A stretch of 64,000 nucleotides of DNA, taken from positions 62,001-126,000 of the forward strand of contig NZ_JAUXPI010000003.1 of NCBI RefSeq assembly GCF_030684035.1. The letters are read 5' to 3'. Source of the stretch: Phaeovulum sp. (GTDB lineage Bacteria; Pseudomonadota; Alphaproteobacteria; Rhodobacterales; Rhodobacteraceae). Made by a program: the position numbers and the translations under genes. The number at the start of each line of letters is the position of its first letter. Positions within the stretch are counted from its first letter, which is position 1. The notes beneath the pieces were generated by a model. The model was given only the letters and a program-made list of their open reading frames with translations, had not been told where the DNA came from and did not search any database. Shown here one piece after another: positions 17,177 through 25,815 of the stretch.

Positions 17177-18580
17177 TCAGGGCAGAACCTTTCCGGGGTT
17201 GAGAATGCCCTGCGGGTCGAGCGCTGCCTTGATGGCGCGCATGGCGGCCAGTGCAACCGGGTCCTTGTGCTTCGCCATGCTGGCAATTTTCGATAGCCCG
17301 ATGCCATGCTCGGCGGAAAAACTGCCGCCCATCCCCACCGCCTCTTCGGCCACCGCACCGCGAATGGCAGCGCTCAACATGGCATCGTCGCGCGAGGGAT
17401 AGGCGGTATAGTGAATGTTGCCATCGCCCAGATGCGCCACCACCATCTCTTCGGCCCCGGCATCAAGCGCCGCGAGCCGCACCGCCATGCGCGGCAGGAA
17501 CTCCGCCACCCGGTCGAGCGGCAGGGCGATGTCGGTATCGACCAGCGGCGCGCGGTTGAGCGTGATCTCGGCGGCAGCTTCTCGCATCGCCCAAAGCCTG
17601 CGGCGCTGCGCGCCACTTGCCGCCAGCGCCGTCTCGCGCAGCGCACCCGAACTGATGGCCTCGGCCAGAAGTGCCTCGAACGCCACAGCGAGCGCCGATT
17701 CTCCCTCTGCATTGCAGGCTGCATCGTCAAACCGGGTGCTGGCGACTTCGACAAGGATGTTTACCGGGCAAGGCCTGAAGGGGCAGGCGAGGTCGGGGCG
17801 GATGCTGCCAAGCCGGGCCATGTAGCCTGCGGGCATGTATTCAAAAGCCTCGACCGCGCCGCCGGTGGCAGCTTGCAACCGGTGCAGCAGCGCGAGCGCC
17901 TCGGAAAGGCTGTCCATCCCCAGCAGCGCTGTCACCTGCACGCGCGGCGCGGGTGCCAGCCGCAGCACAGCGGCGGTGATGATGCCGAGCGTTCCCTCGG
18001 CTCCGATAAAGAGGTCGCGCAGGTCGTAGCCGGTGTTATCCTTGTGAAGCGCGCTCATCGCGTTCAGCACCCGTCCGTCGGCCAACACCACTTCAAGCCC
18101 AAGGCAAAGCGCGCGCGCACTGCCGTAGCGCAGCACGTTGGAGCCGCCGGCGTTGGTCGAAAGGAAACCGCCCACCTGCGCCGAGCCCTTGGCCCCGAAG
18201 CTCAGACCGAACACCAGCCCATGTTCCGCCGCCGCCGCCTGCACGTACTCGAGCACCACCCCGGCCTCGACCACCAATGTGCGTGCGTCGGGGTTGACCT
18301 CGCGGATGCGGTTCATCCGCGAAAGCGAGAGCATCAGACCGCCCTCGGCAGAGGTTCCGCCATTCAGCCCAGTATTGCCGCCTACCGGCACCACCGCCAC
18401 CCCCGCTGCCGCCGCCAGCCGCACCACCTCGGCCACCTCGGCAGTGCTGGCGGGCCGCGCCACGGCGAGCGGCTGCCAGTGATACTTGCCGGTCCATTCG
18501 CGGCCATAGCTGGCGGCATCGGTGCCGGTCAGCACATGTGCTGCCCCCAGCGTGGCGGTAAGTTCGGCCAGAATGTCCAT
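17177..18580 (-). CDS. FAD-binding oxidase of the GlcD / D-2-hydroxyacid dehydrogenase type
   Basis: This 467-residue flavoprotein has the PCMH-type FAD domain (VAVVPVGGNTGLNGGTS near residues 61-77, then AKGSAQVGGFLSTNAGG). The C-terminal catalytic domain has the metal-binding motifs HLGDGNIHY near 375 and SAEHGIGLSK near 425. These occur in D-2-hydroxyglutarate, D-lactate and glycolate dehydrogenases. The enzyme likely oxidises a D-2-hydroxy acid and passes electrons to a quinone or flavoprotein partner. It is the first gene of a two-gene unit with the MFS transporter, which might export or import a related compound. The exact substrate is not readable. Confidence 0.85.
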   Translation of the reverse strand: MDILAELTATLGAAHVLTGTDAASYGREWTGKYHWQPLAVARPASTAEVAEVVRLAAAAGVAVVPVGGNTGLNGGTSAEGGLMLSLSRMNRIREVNPDARTLVVEAGVVLEYVQAAAAEHGLVFGLSFGAKGSAQVGGFLSTNAGGSNVLRYGSARALCLGLEVVLADGRVLNAMSALHKDNTGYDLRDLFIGAEGTLGIITAAVLRLAPAPRVQVTALLGMDSLSEALALLHRLQAATGGAVEAFEYMPAGYMARLGSIRPDLACPFRPCPVNILVEVASTRFDDAACNAEGESALAVAFEALLAEAISSGALRETALAASGAQRRRLWAMREAAAEITLNRAPLVDTDIALPLDRVAEFLPRMAVRLAALDAGAEEMVVAHLGDGNIHYTAYPSRDDAMLSAAIRGAVAEEAVGMGGSFSAEHGIGLSKIASMAKHKDPVALAAMRAIKAALDPQGILNPGKVLP

Positions 18581-18673
18581 GCCTGCCCTCGTCGGTTGTG
18601 CCCGAATATTTCACACGCGGCCCACCCTGCGCCAGAGTCAATCGGTGCGCTCCTGGCGACGGCGGCGGCCTCC

Positions 18674-18730
18674 GGCGGGGATATTTCCTTCTGAAGCAGA
18701 GCAATGCTTCAGGCCAAATATCCCCCGCGG
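18674..18730. repeat. Two-tier inverted repeat (intergenic repeat copies D-left/D-right)
   Basis: Outer arms GGGGATATTT (18677-18686) and AAATATCCCC (18716-18725) and inner arms TGAAGCA (18692-18698) and TGCTTCA (18705-18711) are perfect complements. Each half resembles the single element at 59419-59451, so this looks like two copies head to head. It lies between the divergent FAD oxidase and flavin oxidoreductase genes. Confidence 0.6.
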
Positions 18731-18812
18731 AGCGCAGCCCGGCCGATGCTGCCTGCCGGGGCTGGCGGCGCGCAGGCGGCTGGGGCAAGATCGGCCGAAA
18801 TGGGAGGCTCCG

Positions 18813-20846
18813 ATGGCTCAAGATCCGCTTCTTACCCCGTTTCAGCTCAAGCACCTGCGGCTCAAGAACCGCATCATGTCGACCGCGCATGAACCGGCCT
18901 ATTCCGAAGACGGAATGCCAAAAGACCGCTACCGCCTTTACCACCGCGAAAAGGCGCGGGGCGGGATGGCGCTGACCATGACGGCGGGGTCGGCGGTGGT
19001 CAGCGCCGACAGCCCGCAAGCCTTCGGCAACCTGCACGCCTATGATGATGCAATCGTGCCCTGGCTGAAGGCGCTTGCCGACGACTGCCATGAACATGAT
19101 TGCAGGGTGATGATCCAGTTGACCCACCTTGGCCGCCGCACCGGTTGGAACAAGGCGCACTGGCTGCCGGTACTCAGCGCCAGTCCGGTGCGCGAGGCGG
19201 CGCATCGGGCGATGCCGAAAGAGGCGGAAGGCTGGGATCTGGAGCGGATCATTGCCGATTACGCCGCCGCTGCCGCGCGAATGCAGGCAGCCGGGCTCGA
19301 TGGCATCGAATTCGAGGCCTACGGCCATCTGATGGACAGCTTCTGGTCGCCCGCCACAAACCGGCGCGCTGACCAATGGGGCGGCAGCCTTGAGAACCGC
19401 CTGCGTTTCACCTGGTCGGTTCTGGACGCGGTGCGCGGCGCGGTCGGGGCGGAGTTCATTGTCGGCCTTCGCATGGTTGCCGACGAGGCGACGGAGCAGG
19501 GGCTGAGCCGTGCCGAGGGGGTGGAAATCGCGCAGCGGCTGGCGGCCTCGGGCAAGGTCGATTTTCTCAACCTGATCCGTGGGCATATCGATACCGACGC
19601 GGCGCTGACCGGGGTCATTCCAATTCAGGGCATGGCCTATGCGCCGCATCTCGATTTTGCCGGTGAAGTGCGGCAAGCCACGGGCATGCCGATGTTTCAC
19701 GCCGCGCGTATTCCCGATGTGGCAACCGCGCGGCACGCGATCGAAAGCGGCAAGCTTGACATGGTGGGAATGACCCGGGCGCATATTGCCGATCCACACA
19801 TCACCGCCAAGGTGGCGGCCGGGCAGGAGGCGCGCATTCGCCCCTGTGTGGGTGCTACCTACTGCCTTGACCGCATCTACGAGGGGGGTGGCGCGCTTTG
19901 TGTGCACAACGCCGCAACCGGGCGCGAAGCGACGATGCCGCATCTCATCCCGCGCGCCGAGACCGCGCGGCGGGTGGTTGTGGTTGGCGCGGGCCCGGCA
20001 GGCCTTGAGGCGGCGCGGGTGGCGGGTGAGCGCGGGCACCGGGTAACCGTGCTCGAGGCGGCGACGCGAGCGGGCGGGCAGGTGGGGCTGATCGTGCAGC
20101 ACCCGAGGCGGCGCGAGATGGCGGGGATCATCGATTGGCGTTTGGCGGAACTGGAGCGGTTGGGGGTGGAGTTGCGCTGCAATGTCTTTGCCGAGCCGTC
20201 CGACGTGCTGGCTCTGGTGCCGGAGGTGGTGGTGATTGCCACCGGTGGCCTGCCACACCTGCCAGAGGCGGCGGAGGGGCTGGCGCGAACCAGTTGGGAT
20301 GTGATTTCGGGCGACGTGGTGCCGCAGGGGCGGGTGCTGGTCTATGAAGACGGGGCGGGCCATGCCGGGCTGATGGCGGCCGAAATGGCGGCGCGGGCCG
20401 GGGCAGAGGTGGAACTGGTGACGCCTGAGCGCACGCTAGCGCCTGATGTGGGTGGCATGAATCATGTACCTTACATGCGCGCTTTTCACGAGATGGGCGT
20501 GCGCATTACCATCAACACCCGTCTGGCCGGGGTAGCACGGGCGGGCAACGGGGTACTGGTGCGGTTCGGCTCGGATTTCGCACCGGGCTGGAGCGATGCA
20601 CGTCAGGTCGATCTCTTGGTGGCAGACCACGGCACCTTGGCCAATGACGAACTTTATCACGCGCTCAAACCGCTCAGCCGCAATCTTGGTGCGGTCGATC
20701 ATGCGGCGCTGATCGGGTCGGGCGAGGTTTTCCCCGCGCGCAATCCGGGTGCCGCGTTCACGCTCTACCGTATCGGCGACGCGGTGGCGGCGCGCAACAT
20801 CCATGCCGGTATCTACGACGCGCTGCGCTACGGCATCCGCATTTAG
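18813..20846 (+). CDS. NADH:flavin oxidoreductase, TMADH/dienoyl-CoA reductase type
   Basis: This 677-residue enzyme combines an N-terminal FMN-binding TIM barrel (old yellow enzyme type, residues 1-340), an iron-sulfur region and a C-terminal FAD/NAD(P) two-dinucleotide module with VVVVGAGPAGLEAARVAG near 389. Relatives include trimethylamine, dimethylglycine-like and N-methylproline demethylating enzymes and 2,4-dienoyl-CoA reductase. The cluster motif is C345-x2-A348-x2-C351-x11-C363, so the second of four expected cysteines is alanine. The start is ATG 18813 with GGAGG 5 nt upstream. Its stop TAG overlaps the stop of the convergent membrane protein gene. The substrate is undetermined; an N-methylated amine is a guess. 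Confidence 0.85.
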   Translation: MAQDPLLTPFQLKHLRLKNRIMSTAHEPAYSEDGMPKDRYRLYHREKARGGMALTMTAGSAVVSADSPQAFGNLHAYDDAIVPWLKALADDCHEHDCRVMIQLTHLGRRTGWNKAHWLPVLSASPVREAAHRAMPKEAEGWDLERIIADYAAAAARMQAAGLDGIEFEAYGHLMDSFWSPATNRRADQWGGSLENRLRFTWSVLDAVRGAVGAEFIVGLRMVADEATEQGLSRAEGVEIAQRLAASGKVDFLNLIRGHIDTDAALTGVIPIQGMAYAPHLDFAGEVRQATGMPMFHAARIPDVATARHAIESGKLDMVGMTRAHIADPHITAKVAAGQEARIRPCVGATYCLDRIYEGGGALCVHNAATGREATMPHLIPRAETARRVVVVGAGPAGLEAARVAGERGHRVTVLEAATRAGGQVGLIVQHPRRREMAGIIDWRLAELERLGVELRCNVFAEPSDVLALVPEVVVIATGGLPHLPEAAEGLARTSWDVISGDVVPQGRVLVYEDGAGHAGLMAAEMAARAGAEVELVTPERTLAPDVGGMNHVPYMRAFHEMGVRITINTRLAGVARAGNGVLVRFGSDFAPGWSDARQVDLLVADHGTLANDELYHALKPLSRNLGAVDHAALIGSGEVFPARNPGAAFTLYRIGDAVAARNIHAGIYDALRYGIRI

Positions 20847-21280
20847 CCGCGCCCGCGATCGGTCAGGCCGAGAACCACTAGCCCGATCGCGCCGCCGATA
20901 TACAGATAGGCACCGATGCCGAGCAAGTCACTGAAATCTGTGGCTTGCAGCGGCAGGCCGAGCTTGCGCAACTGGTCATTGAAGTTGAATGCCGCATAGA
21001 TCACCACGCCAACCGGCACCGACCCGGCGACCAGCGCCAGAATGCCGGGGCAGCGGCGCAATAGCGCCAGCACCAATACCAGGGCGGCCAGGGGAAACGC
21101 CAGGAAGAACAACTGGCCGGTGAGGTCCATGCGCTTCAGCCCCTCGATGCCCACTTCATCCAGCGTAGCGATCGGCGTTATCTGGATCAGCAACGGGATG
21201 GAAATGACGGGAAGAAAGAAACTGCCAAGGAGGGAGGCGGCAAAAAGCGCGGCAAGCGCGGGCTGGCTGAGGTGGCGCAT
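20843..21280 (-). CDS. integral membrane protein of unknown function
   Basis: The 145-residue product begins MRHLSQPALAALFAASLLGS and has four clear hydrophobic segments (about residues 8-30, 51-70, 75-95 and 120-142). The loop after the first helix contains the charged stretch DEVGIEGLKRMDLTGQ. No family motif is recognised. ATG 21280 was chosen because GGAG is 7 nt upstream; the frame extends 19 codons further without support. The gene is tail-to-tail with the flavin oxidoreductase and their stop codons overlap by 3-4 nt. Confidence 0.65.
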   Translation of the reverse strand: MRHLSQPALAALFAASLLGSFFLPVISIPLLIQITPIATLDEVGIEGLKRMDLTGQLFFLAFPLAALVLVLALLRRCPGILALVAGSVPVGVVIYAAFNFNDQLRKLGLPLQATDFSDLLGIGAYLYIGGAIGLVVLGLTDRGRG

Positions 21281-21375
21281 GACAACTCCGGCACGGATAG
21301 CCCGGCAAGCCTTCGCCGCTGGCCCGCACCGTGTCAATGGTTTCAGCCGCGGCTCCCCCCCCCCCCGCCGTGGTG

Positions 21376-22011
21376 TCAGCGGGGCGGCACGCGCGCGAGC
21401 AGTTCAAGCACCTTCGGGCCGAGTTCCGCGATCACCAGTTTTACCCCTTCGGCCGAGGGGTGGAGGCCATCGGCTTGCATCAGCGCGCGCGCGCTGCGGG
21501 TTTGCAGCGGCAAATCCATGATCGGCGCGAGCAGGTTGGGCAGCATGACGGTGCCATAAGCTGCGGCAAGGTCGGGAAAGATGGCGTCGAACTCGGTCTT
21601 GAACTCGGGGCCGTAGTTCGATGGCGCGGGCAGGCCGACGAGCAATACCGGCAGGCCGCGTTTGCCTGCGTCGGTCAGGATCGCATCAAGATTTGCGCGT
21701 GATTGCGCGGGTGGCAGGCCGCGAAGAAGGTCGTTGCCGCCAAGCGCGACCATCAGCGCGTCGGCCCCGCCCGCCAGTGACCAGTCGAGCCGCGCGAGTC
21801 CGCCAGCGGTCGTATCGCCCGAAACGCCTGCGTTCAGCACCACCACATCGGCACCGGCGGCGGCGAGCCATGCTTGCAGTTGCGGCACCAGCCCCTCTTG
21901 CGGCGGCAGGCCATAGCCGGCGGTCAGGCTGTCACCGAGGGCCACCAATTGCAGCGACGCCGCGAATGCCGGTGTTGCCAGCAGAAATGTGACCGCGGCG
22001 AGGTTGCGCAA
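21376..22011 (-). CDS. GDSL/SGNH-family esterase (TesA/arylesterase type)
   Basis: This is an SGNH hydrolase with GDSLTAGYG (nucleophile Ser, block I), a Gly in VSGDTTAGG (block II), GGNDLLRG (block III) and DGLHPSAEG (block V with Asp and His). It resembles the periplasmic thioesterase/lysophospholipase TesA. The gene is divergent from an ABC ATPase-permease pair, the same arrangement as tesA and ybbA-ybbP in E. coli. No in-frame ATG precedes the signal peptide. TTG at 22011 would give RNLAAVTFLLATPAFA as a normal signal sequence, so I propose it with modest confidence; the start is the uncertain part. Confidence 0.85.
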   Translation of the reverse strand: MRNLAAVTFLLATPAFAASLQLVALGDSLTAGYGLPPQEGLVPQLQAWLAAAGADVVVLNAGVSGDTTAGGLARLDWSLAGGADALMVALGGNDLLRGLPPAQSRANLDAILTDAGKRGLPVLLVGLPAPSNYGPEFKTEFDAIFPDLAAAYGTVMLPNLLAPIMDLPLQTRSARALMQADGLHPSAEGVKLVIAELGPKVLELLARVPPR

Positions 22012-22063
22012 GGCGCGACCCGTGCCATATGCAAATGCAGAGATTGAGGCGAGGGCAGCATTT

Positions 22064-22732
22064 ATGGATACGGTTCTGGGTCTGCGCGATGCGCGGCTGA
22101 CTTTGGCAGGCAACGCGGGACCGGTCGAGATTTTGCGCGGCATCACGCTTGATATTGCGCGGGGCGAGAGCGTGGGGCTGGTCGGGCCATCGGGGTCTGG
22201 CAAGTCGTCGCTCCTCATGTTGATGGGCGGGTTGGAGCGGGCAAGCTCCGGCACAGTCACGGCGTTGGGCCAGGATCTGGGCGCGATGAACGAAGATGCG
22301 CTGGCCCGCTTCCGCCGTGGCAATATGGGGATTGTTTTTCAAAGCTTCCACCTCATTGCGACGATGACGGCGCTGGAAAACGTGGCGCTGCCGCTGGAAC
22401 TTGCGGGGGTGGCAGACGCATTCGGGCGCGCGGCCGAGGAACTGGAAGCGGTCGGGCTTGCGGCGCGCGGCGGGCACTACCCGGCAGAACTGTCGGGCGG
22501 CGAGCAGCAACGGGTTGCGCTGGCACGGGCTGCGGCACCGCGGCCGAAGCTGTTTCTTGCAGATGAGCCGACCGGCAACCTTGATGCGGCCAATGGTGCC
22601 GCGATCATGGACCTGCTTTTCGGGCTGCGCGACAGGCATGGCGCAACGCTGGTGCTGGTCACGCATGCGCCGGAGCTTGCCGCGCGTTGCGACCGGATCG
22701 TGCATCTGGCCGATGGGCGGGTGACACCATGA
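22064..22732 (+). CDS. ABC transporter ATP-binding protein (YbbA-like)
   Basis: This is a 222-residue ABC ATPase of the LolD/MacB/YbbA class. Walker A reads GPSGSGKSS near residue 43, a Q-loop follows in VFQSFHLIATMTALENV, the signature LSGGEQQRVALARA is near 144, and Walker B with LADEPTGNLD is near 164-175, the last being typical of this class. It energises the adjacent large permease; the ATG of that gene overlaps this stop codon (ATGA at 22729-22732). ATG 22064 was chosen over an upstream start at 21989, which would run through the divergent esterase start. Confidence 0.9.
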   Translation: MDTVLGLRDARLTLAGNAGPVEILRGITLDIARGESVGLVGPSGSGKSSLLMLMGGLERASSGTVTALGQDLGAMNEDALARFRRGNMGIVFQSFHLIATMTALENVALPLELAGVADAFGRAAEELEAVGLAARGGHYPAELSGGEQQRVALARAAAPRPKLFLADEPTGNLDAANGAAIMDLLFGLRDRHGATLVLVTHAPELAARCDRIVHLADGRVTP

Positions 22733-25257
22733 GGCTGGCGCTGCGGATCGCGCGGCGTGAACTGCGCGGCGGCATCGCCGGGTTTCGGGTGTTTCTGCTC
22801 TGCCTGATCCTTGGTGTGGCGGCGATTGCCGCAGTTGGCACGGTGCGGGCTGCCATTCAGGCAGGGCTTGACGCGCAGGGGGCCGAGTTGCTTGGCGGTG
22901 ACGCGCAGCTGGAGTTTTCCTATCGCGCGGCGACCGAGGACGAGCGCGCCTGGATGGCCGCGCGGGCGGTGGAGATGTCGGAGATCATCGATTTTCGATC
23001 GATGCTGGTGATGGGCGAGGGCGATACCGCTGAACGCGGGCTGACGATGGTGAAGGCGGTCGATGGTGCCTATCCGCTGCTTGGCGCGGTGGGGCTGGAC
23101 CCGCCGATGCCCTTTGCCGAGGCAATGGCGGGGGCAGGCGGCAAGCCCGGTGTGGTCGTGGACGGGGTGCTTGCCGACCGGATGGGTCTGCAAGTCGGCG
23201 ATGCAGTTCGGCTGGGGGTCAAGAGCTTCGTGATGACCGCGCGGCTGGTGCATGAACCAGACGGCGCATCGGGCGGTTTTGGCTTTGCGCCGCGCACCAT
23301 CGTGGCGGCGGCGGCGCTGGATGGGTCGGGGCTGCTGGAGCCGGGTTCGATTTTCTCGACCGCCTACAGGCTGGTCTTGCCCACAGGTACCGATCTTGCG
23401 GCGTTGCGCAGCGAGGCGCGCGCGCATTTCGATGGTGCCGGGATGCGCTGGCAAGATAGCCGCCGCGCCTCGCCGGGGGCCGAGGTTTTTGTCGAGCGGA
23501 TCGGCTCGTTTCTGGTGCTGGTGGGGCTTGCGGGCCTCGCGGTGGGCGGCGTGGGCATATCCGCCGCCGTGCGCGCCTGGATGGAGCGCAAGACCGAAAC
23601 GATTGCAACCCTGAAGGCGCTGGGAGCAAGCGGGGGGCTGATTCTATCGGTTTTTGCTTTGCAACTTGCGGTGCTGACGGTGATTGGTGTTGGTATCGGG
23701 TTGGTGCTGGGCGCGGGTGGGCCATTGCTTGCGGCACCCCTGATTGCGCGGGTGATGCCCATTCCGGTGGAGTTCGGACTGGCACCTTGGGCGCTGGCAG
23801 AAGCCACCACTTATGGTGTGCTGGTTGCCGCGCTTTTCACGCTCTGGCCCCTGGGTCAGATGCGCGCGGTGCGCGCGGCGGCGCTGTTTCGCGATCTTGG
23901 GCCGGGGCGTCGGGGAATACCCTCGCGCGGGCTTTTGGCGGCAAGCGCGGCGTTGCTGGCAGCCCTGGTGGCGGCGTCGGTCTGGTTTTCGGGCGTGCCG
24001 TCGCTAGCGCTTGGCACTTTGGGCGGCATCGCGGGGGCGCTGGTGCTGCTTGCGGCGGCTGCGCTCATCTTGCGCCGGTTGGCGCGGTTTGCGGCGAGGG
24101 CACCGATGGTGCGGGGCCGGCCCGGTGTCAGGGCGGCGCTGGCCGCCATTGGTGGACCGCGCAGCGAAGCGGTGGCGGTGGTGATGTCGCTGGGCCTTGG
24201 GCTTTCAGTGCTGGCCGCCGTGGGGCAGGTCGATGCGGGCCTGCGCGCGGCGATCCAGAATGATTTGCCCGAGCGTGCGCCAGCCTATTTCATGGTCGAT
24301 ATTCAGTCCGACCAGATCGACGCGTTCAAGGCGCGGGTCACCGCTTTTGCCGAAGTGACGCGGCTTGATACCGCGCCGATGCTGCGTGGGGTCGTCACCC
24401 GGATCAACGGGCAGCCCGCGCGCGAGGTGGCGGGCGACCACTGGGTTTTGCGCGGCGACCGGGGCATAACCTATGCGGACGAGATTCCGAGCACGACGCG
24501 GGTGGTGGCGGGCACCTGGTGGGGGCCGGGATATGACGGGCCGCCGCAGGCGAGTTTCGCCGCTCAGGAAGCCGCCGAGCTTGGGCTGAAGCTTGGTGAC
24601 AAGATCACTGTCAACGTGCTGGGGCGGGACATCGAGGCAGAAATCACCTCGTTCCGCGAGGTTGACTTTTCGACTGCGGGCATCGGCTTTGTCGTGACAC
24701 TGAACCCGGCGGCGCTGGCGGGGGCACCGCACAGCAACATTGCCACCATCTACGCGCCGCCCGAGGTTGAAGCGGCGATCCTGCGAGATGTTGGGGCGGC
24801 CTTTCCCAACATCACCGCAATCCGCATCCGTGACGCGATTGCACAGGTGACGCGCGCGCTTGACGCGATTGCGCGGGCTACGGCGCTGGCGGCAAGCGTG
24901 ACACTCGCCACCGGCTTTGTGGTGCTGATCGGCGCGGCAGCGGCGGGCGAGAGGGCGCGGGCATGGGAGGCGGCGGTGCTGAAGGTGCTGGGCGCGTCAC
25001 GCGGGCGCATTCTTGCGTCATTTGCGCTTCGTGCGGCGCTTATGGGGGCGGCGGCAGGGTTGCTTGCAATCGGCTTTGGTGCGGCTGCGGGTTGGGCAGT
25101 GCTGACTCTGGTTATGGATGCCGAATACCATTTTGCGCCGATACCGGCACTGGCCATTGTGCTCGGGGGGCTGTTGGCGACGCTTGCGGCGGGCCTTGTG
25201 TTCGCGCTGCGCCCCTTGGCGGTGCGCCCCGCCGAGGTGCTGCGCGCCCGCGACTGA
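22729..25257 (+). CDS. FtsX/MacB-type ABC permease (YbbP-like)
   Basis: This 842-residue permease has an N-terminal membrane helix, a periplasmic domain, a first FtsX-type transmembrane block (about residues 250-430), further membrane helices, a second periplasmic domain and a C-terminal FtsX block ending in LRPLAVRPAEVLRARD. The duplicated FtsX layout and the size match YbbP-like permeases. With the upstream ATPase it forms a complex that probably moves a substrate out of the inner membrane or acts mechanically on periplasmic partners. The neighbouring TesA-like esterase suggests a lipid-linked context, but the substrate is unknown. Confidence 0.88.
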   Translation: MRLALRIARRELRGGIAGFRVFLLCLILGVAAIAAVGTVRAAIQAGLDAQGAELLGGDAQLEFSYRAATEDERAWMAARAVEMSEIIDFRSMLVMGEGDTAERGLTMVKAVDGAYPLLGAVGLDPPMPFAEAMAGAGGKPGVVVDGVLADRMGLQVGDAVRLGVKSFVMTARLVHEPDGASGGFGFAPRTIVAAAALDGSGLLEPGSIFSTAYRLVLPTGTDLAALRSEARAHFDGAGMRWQDSRRASPGAEVFVERIGSFLVLVGLAGLAVGGVGISAAVRAWMERKTETIATLKALGASGGLILSVFALQLAVLTVIGVGIGLVLGAGGPLLAAPLIARVMPIPVEFGLAPWALAEATTYGVLVAALFTLWPLGQMRAVRAAALFRDLGPGRRGIPSRGLLAASAALLAALVAASVWFSGVPSLALGTLGGIAGALVLLAAAALILRRLARFAARAPMVRGRPGVRAALAAIGGPRSEAVAVVMSLGLGLSVLAAVGQVDAGLRAAIQNDLPERAPAYFMVDIQSDQIDAFKARVTAFAEVTRLDTAPMLRGVVTRINGQPAREVAGDHWVLRGDRGITYADEIPSTTRVVAGTWWGPGYDGPPQASFAAQEAAELGLKLGDKITVNVLGRDIEAEITSFREVDFSTAGIGFVVTLNPAALAGAPHSNIATIYAPPEVEAAILRDVGAAFPNITAIRIRDAIAQVTRALDAIARATALAASVTLATGFVVLIGAAAAGERARAWEAAVLKVLGASRGRILASFALRAALMGAAAGLLAIGFGAAAGWAVLTLVMDAEYHFAPIPALAIVLGGLLATLAAGLVFALRPLAVRPAEVLRARD

Positions 25258-25291
25258 GGCGAAAACAGGGTCACCCCGGGGTGACGCCGGG

Positions 25292-25714
25292 TCAGAGCGA
25301 CAGGTGCCGCACCCGCGCGCCCCATTCAATGGCGGCAGCATGCAAGCGGTCGATGTTCAATTCGTGCCGGATTTCTTCGAGCAGCCGCAATTCGCCGTCG
25401 CGGATGGTTCCGTCAGCAGCGGCCACGTCGCAGGCGAGCGCATAGGCGGATTCGTGAAGCCTTTCGGACAGGGCGTCGCGCACCAGACCGAACAGGGCAT
25501 CAAGCCCGTCTTCCTCTTCAAAAAGCGCATAGACGGTTTTTGCAACGCGCGGAATGCGGTCGATGTCATAGGCGGCAAATACCGGCATGTGGTTCACGAT
25601 CCGCTCGATCGCTACCAGTTCGGCGGTGCGGATGCGTTCATCCGAGACCGAGACCGCCACCATTACCGCCACCAGGGCGTCTTGGGCGGAAAGCGAAGCG
25701 AGAACCTGAGGCAC
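25292..25714 (-). CDS. TerB-like tellurite resistance-family protein
   Basis: The 140-residue product is all-helical and resembles TerB-domain proteins. It has two similar halves, each with an acidic turn: VSDERIRTAELVAIERIV near residues 22-39 and AADGTIRDGELRLLEEI near 95-111. TerB domains bind metal through such acidic turns, and stand-alone versions are common in alphaproteobacteria with no defined role. The start is GTG 25714 preceded by AAAGGA 8 nt upstream; the frame is open further but unsupported. It is divergent from lysS. Confidence 0.72.
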   Translation of the reverse strand: MPQVLASLSAQDALVAVMVAVSVSDERIRTAELVAIERIVNHMPVFAAYDIDRIPRVAKTVYALFEEEDGLDALFGLVRDALSERLHESAYALACDVAAADGTIRDGELRLLEEIRHELNIDRLHAAAIEWGARVRHLSL

Positions 25715-25815
25715 GGCGGTGTTCCTTTGCGTTACACCCCGCAAATTATTGACGATTGCCGCCCCGTTCAATAGGGAAAGCTCGCGGCACGAATTGGGCT
25801 GCTATGAGGTGTGCC

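Noticed and set aside
18093-20363. 756-codon minus-strand open frame across the FAD oxidase/flavin oxidoreductase spacer
   Set aside because: It crosses two genes with strong family motifs and has no ribosome-binding site or recognisable domain.
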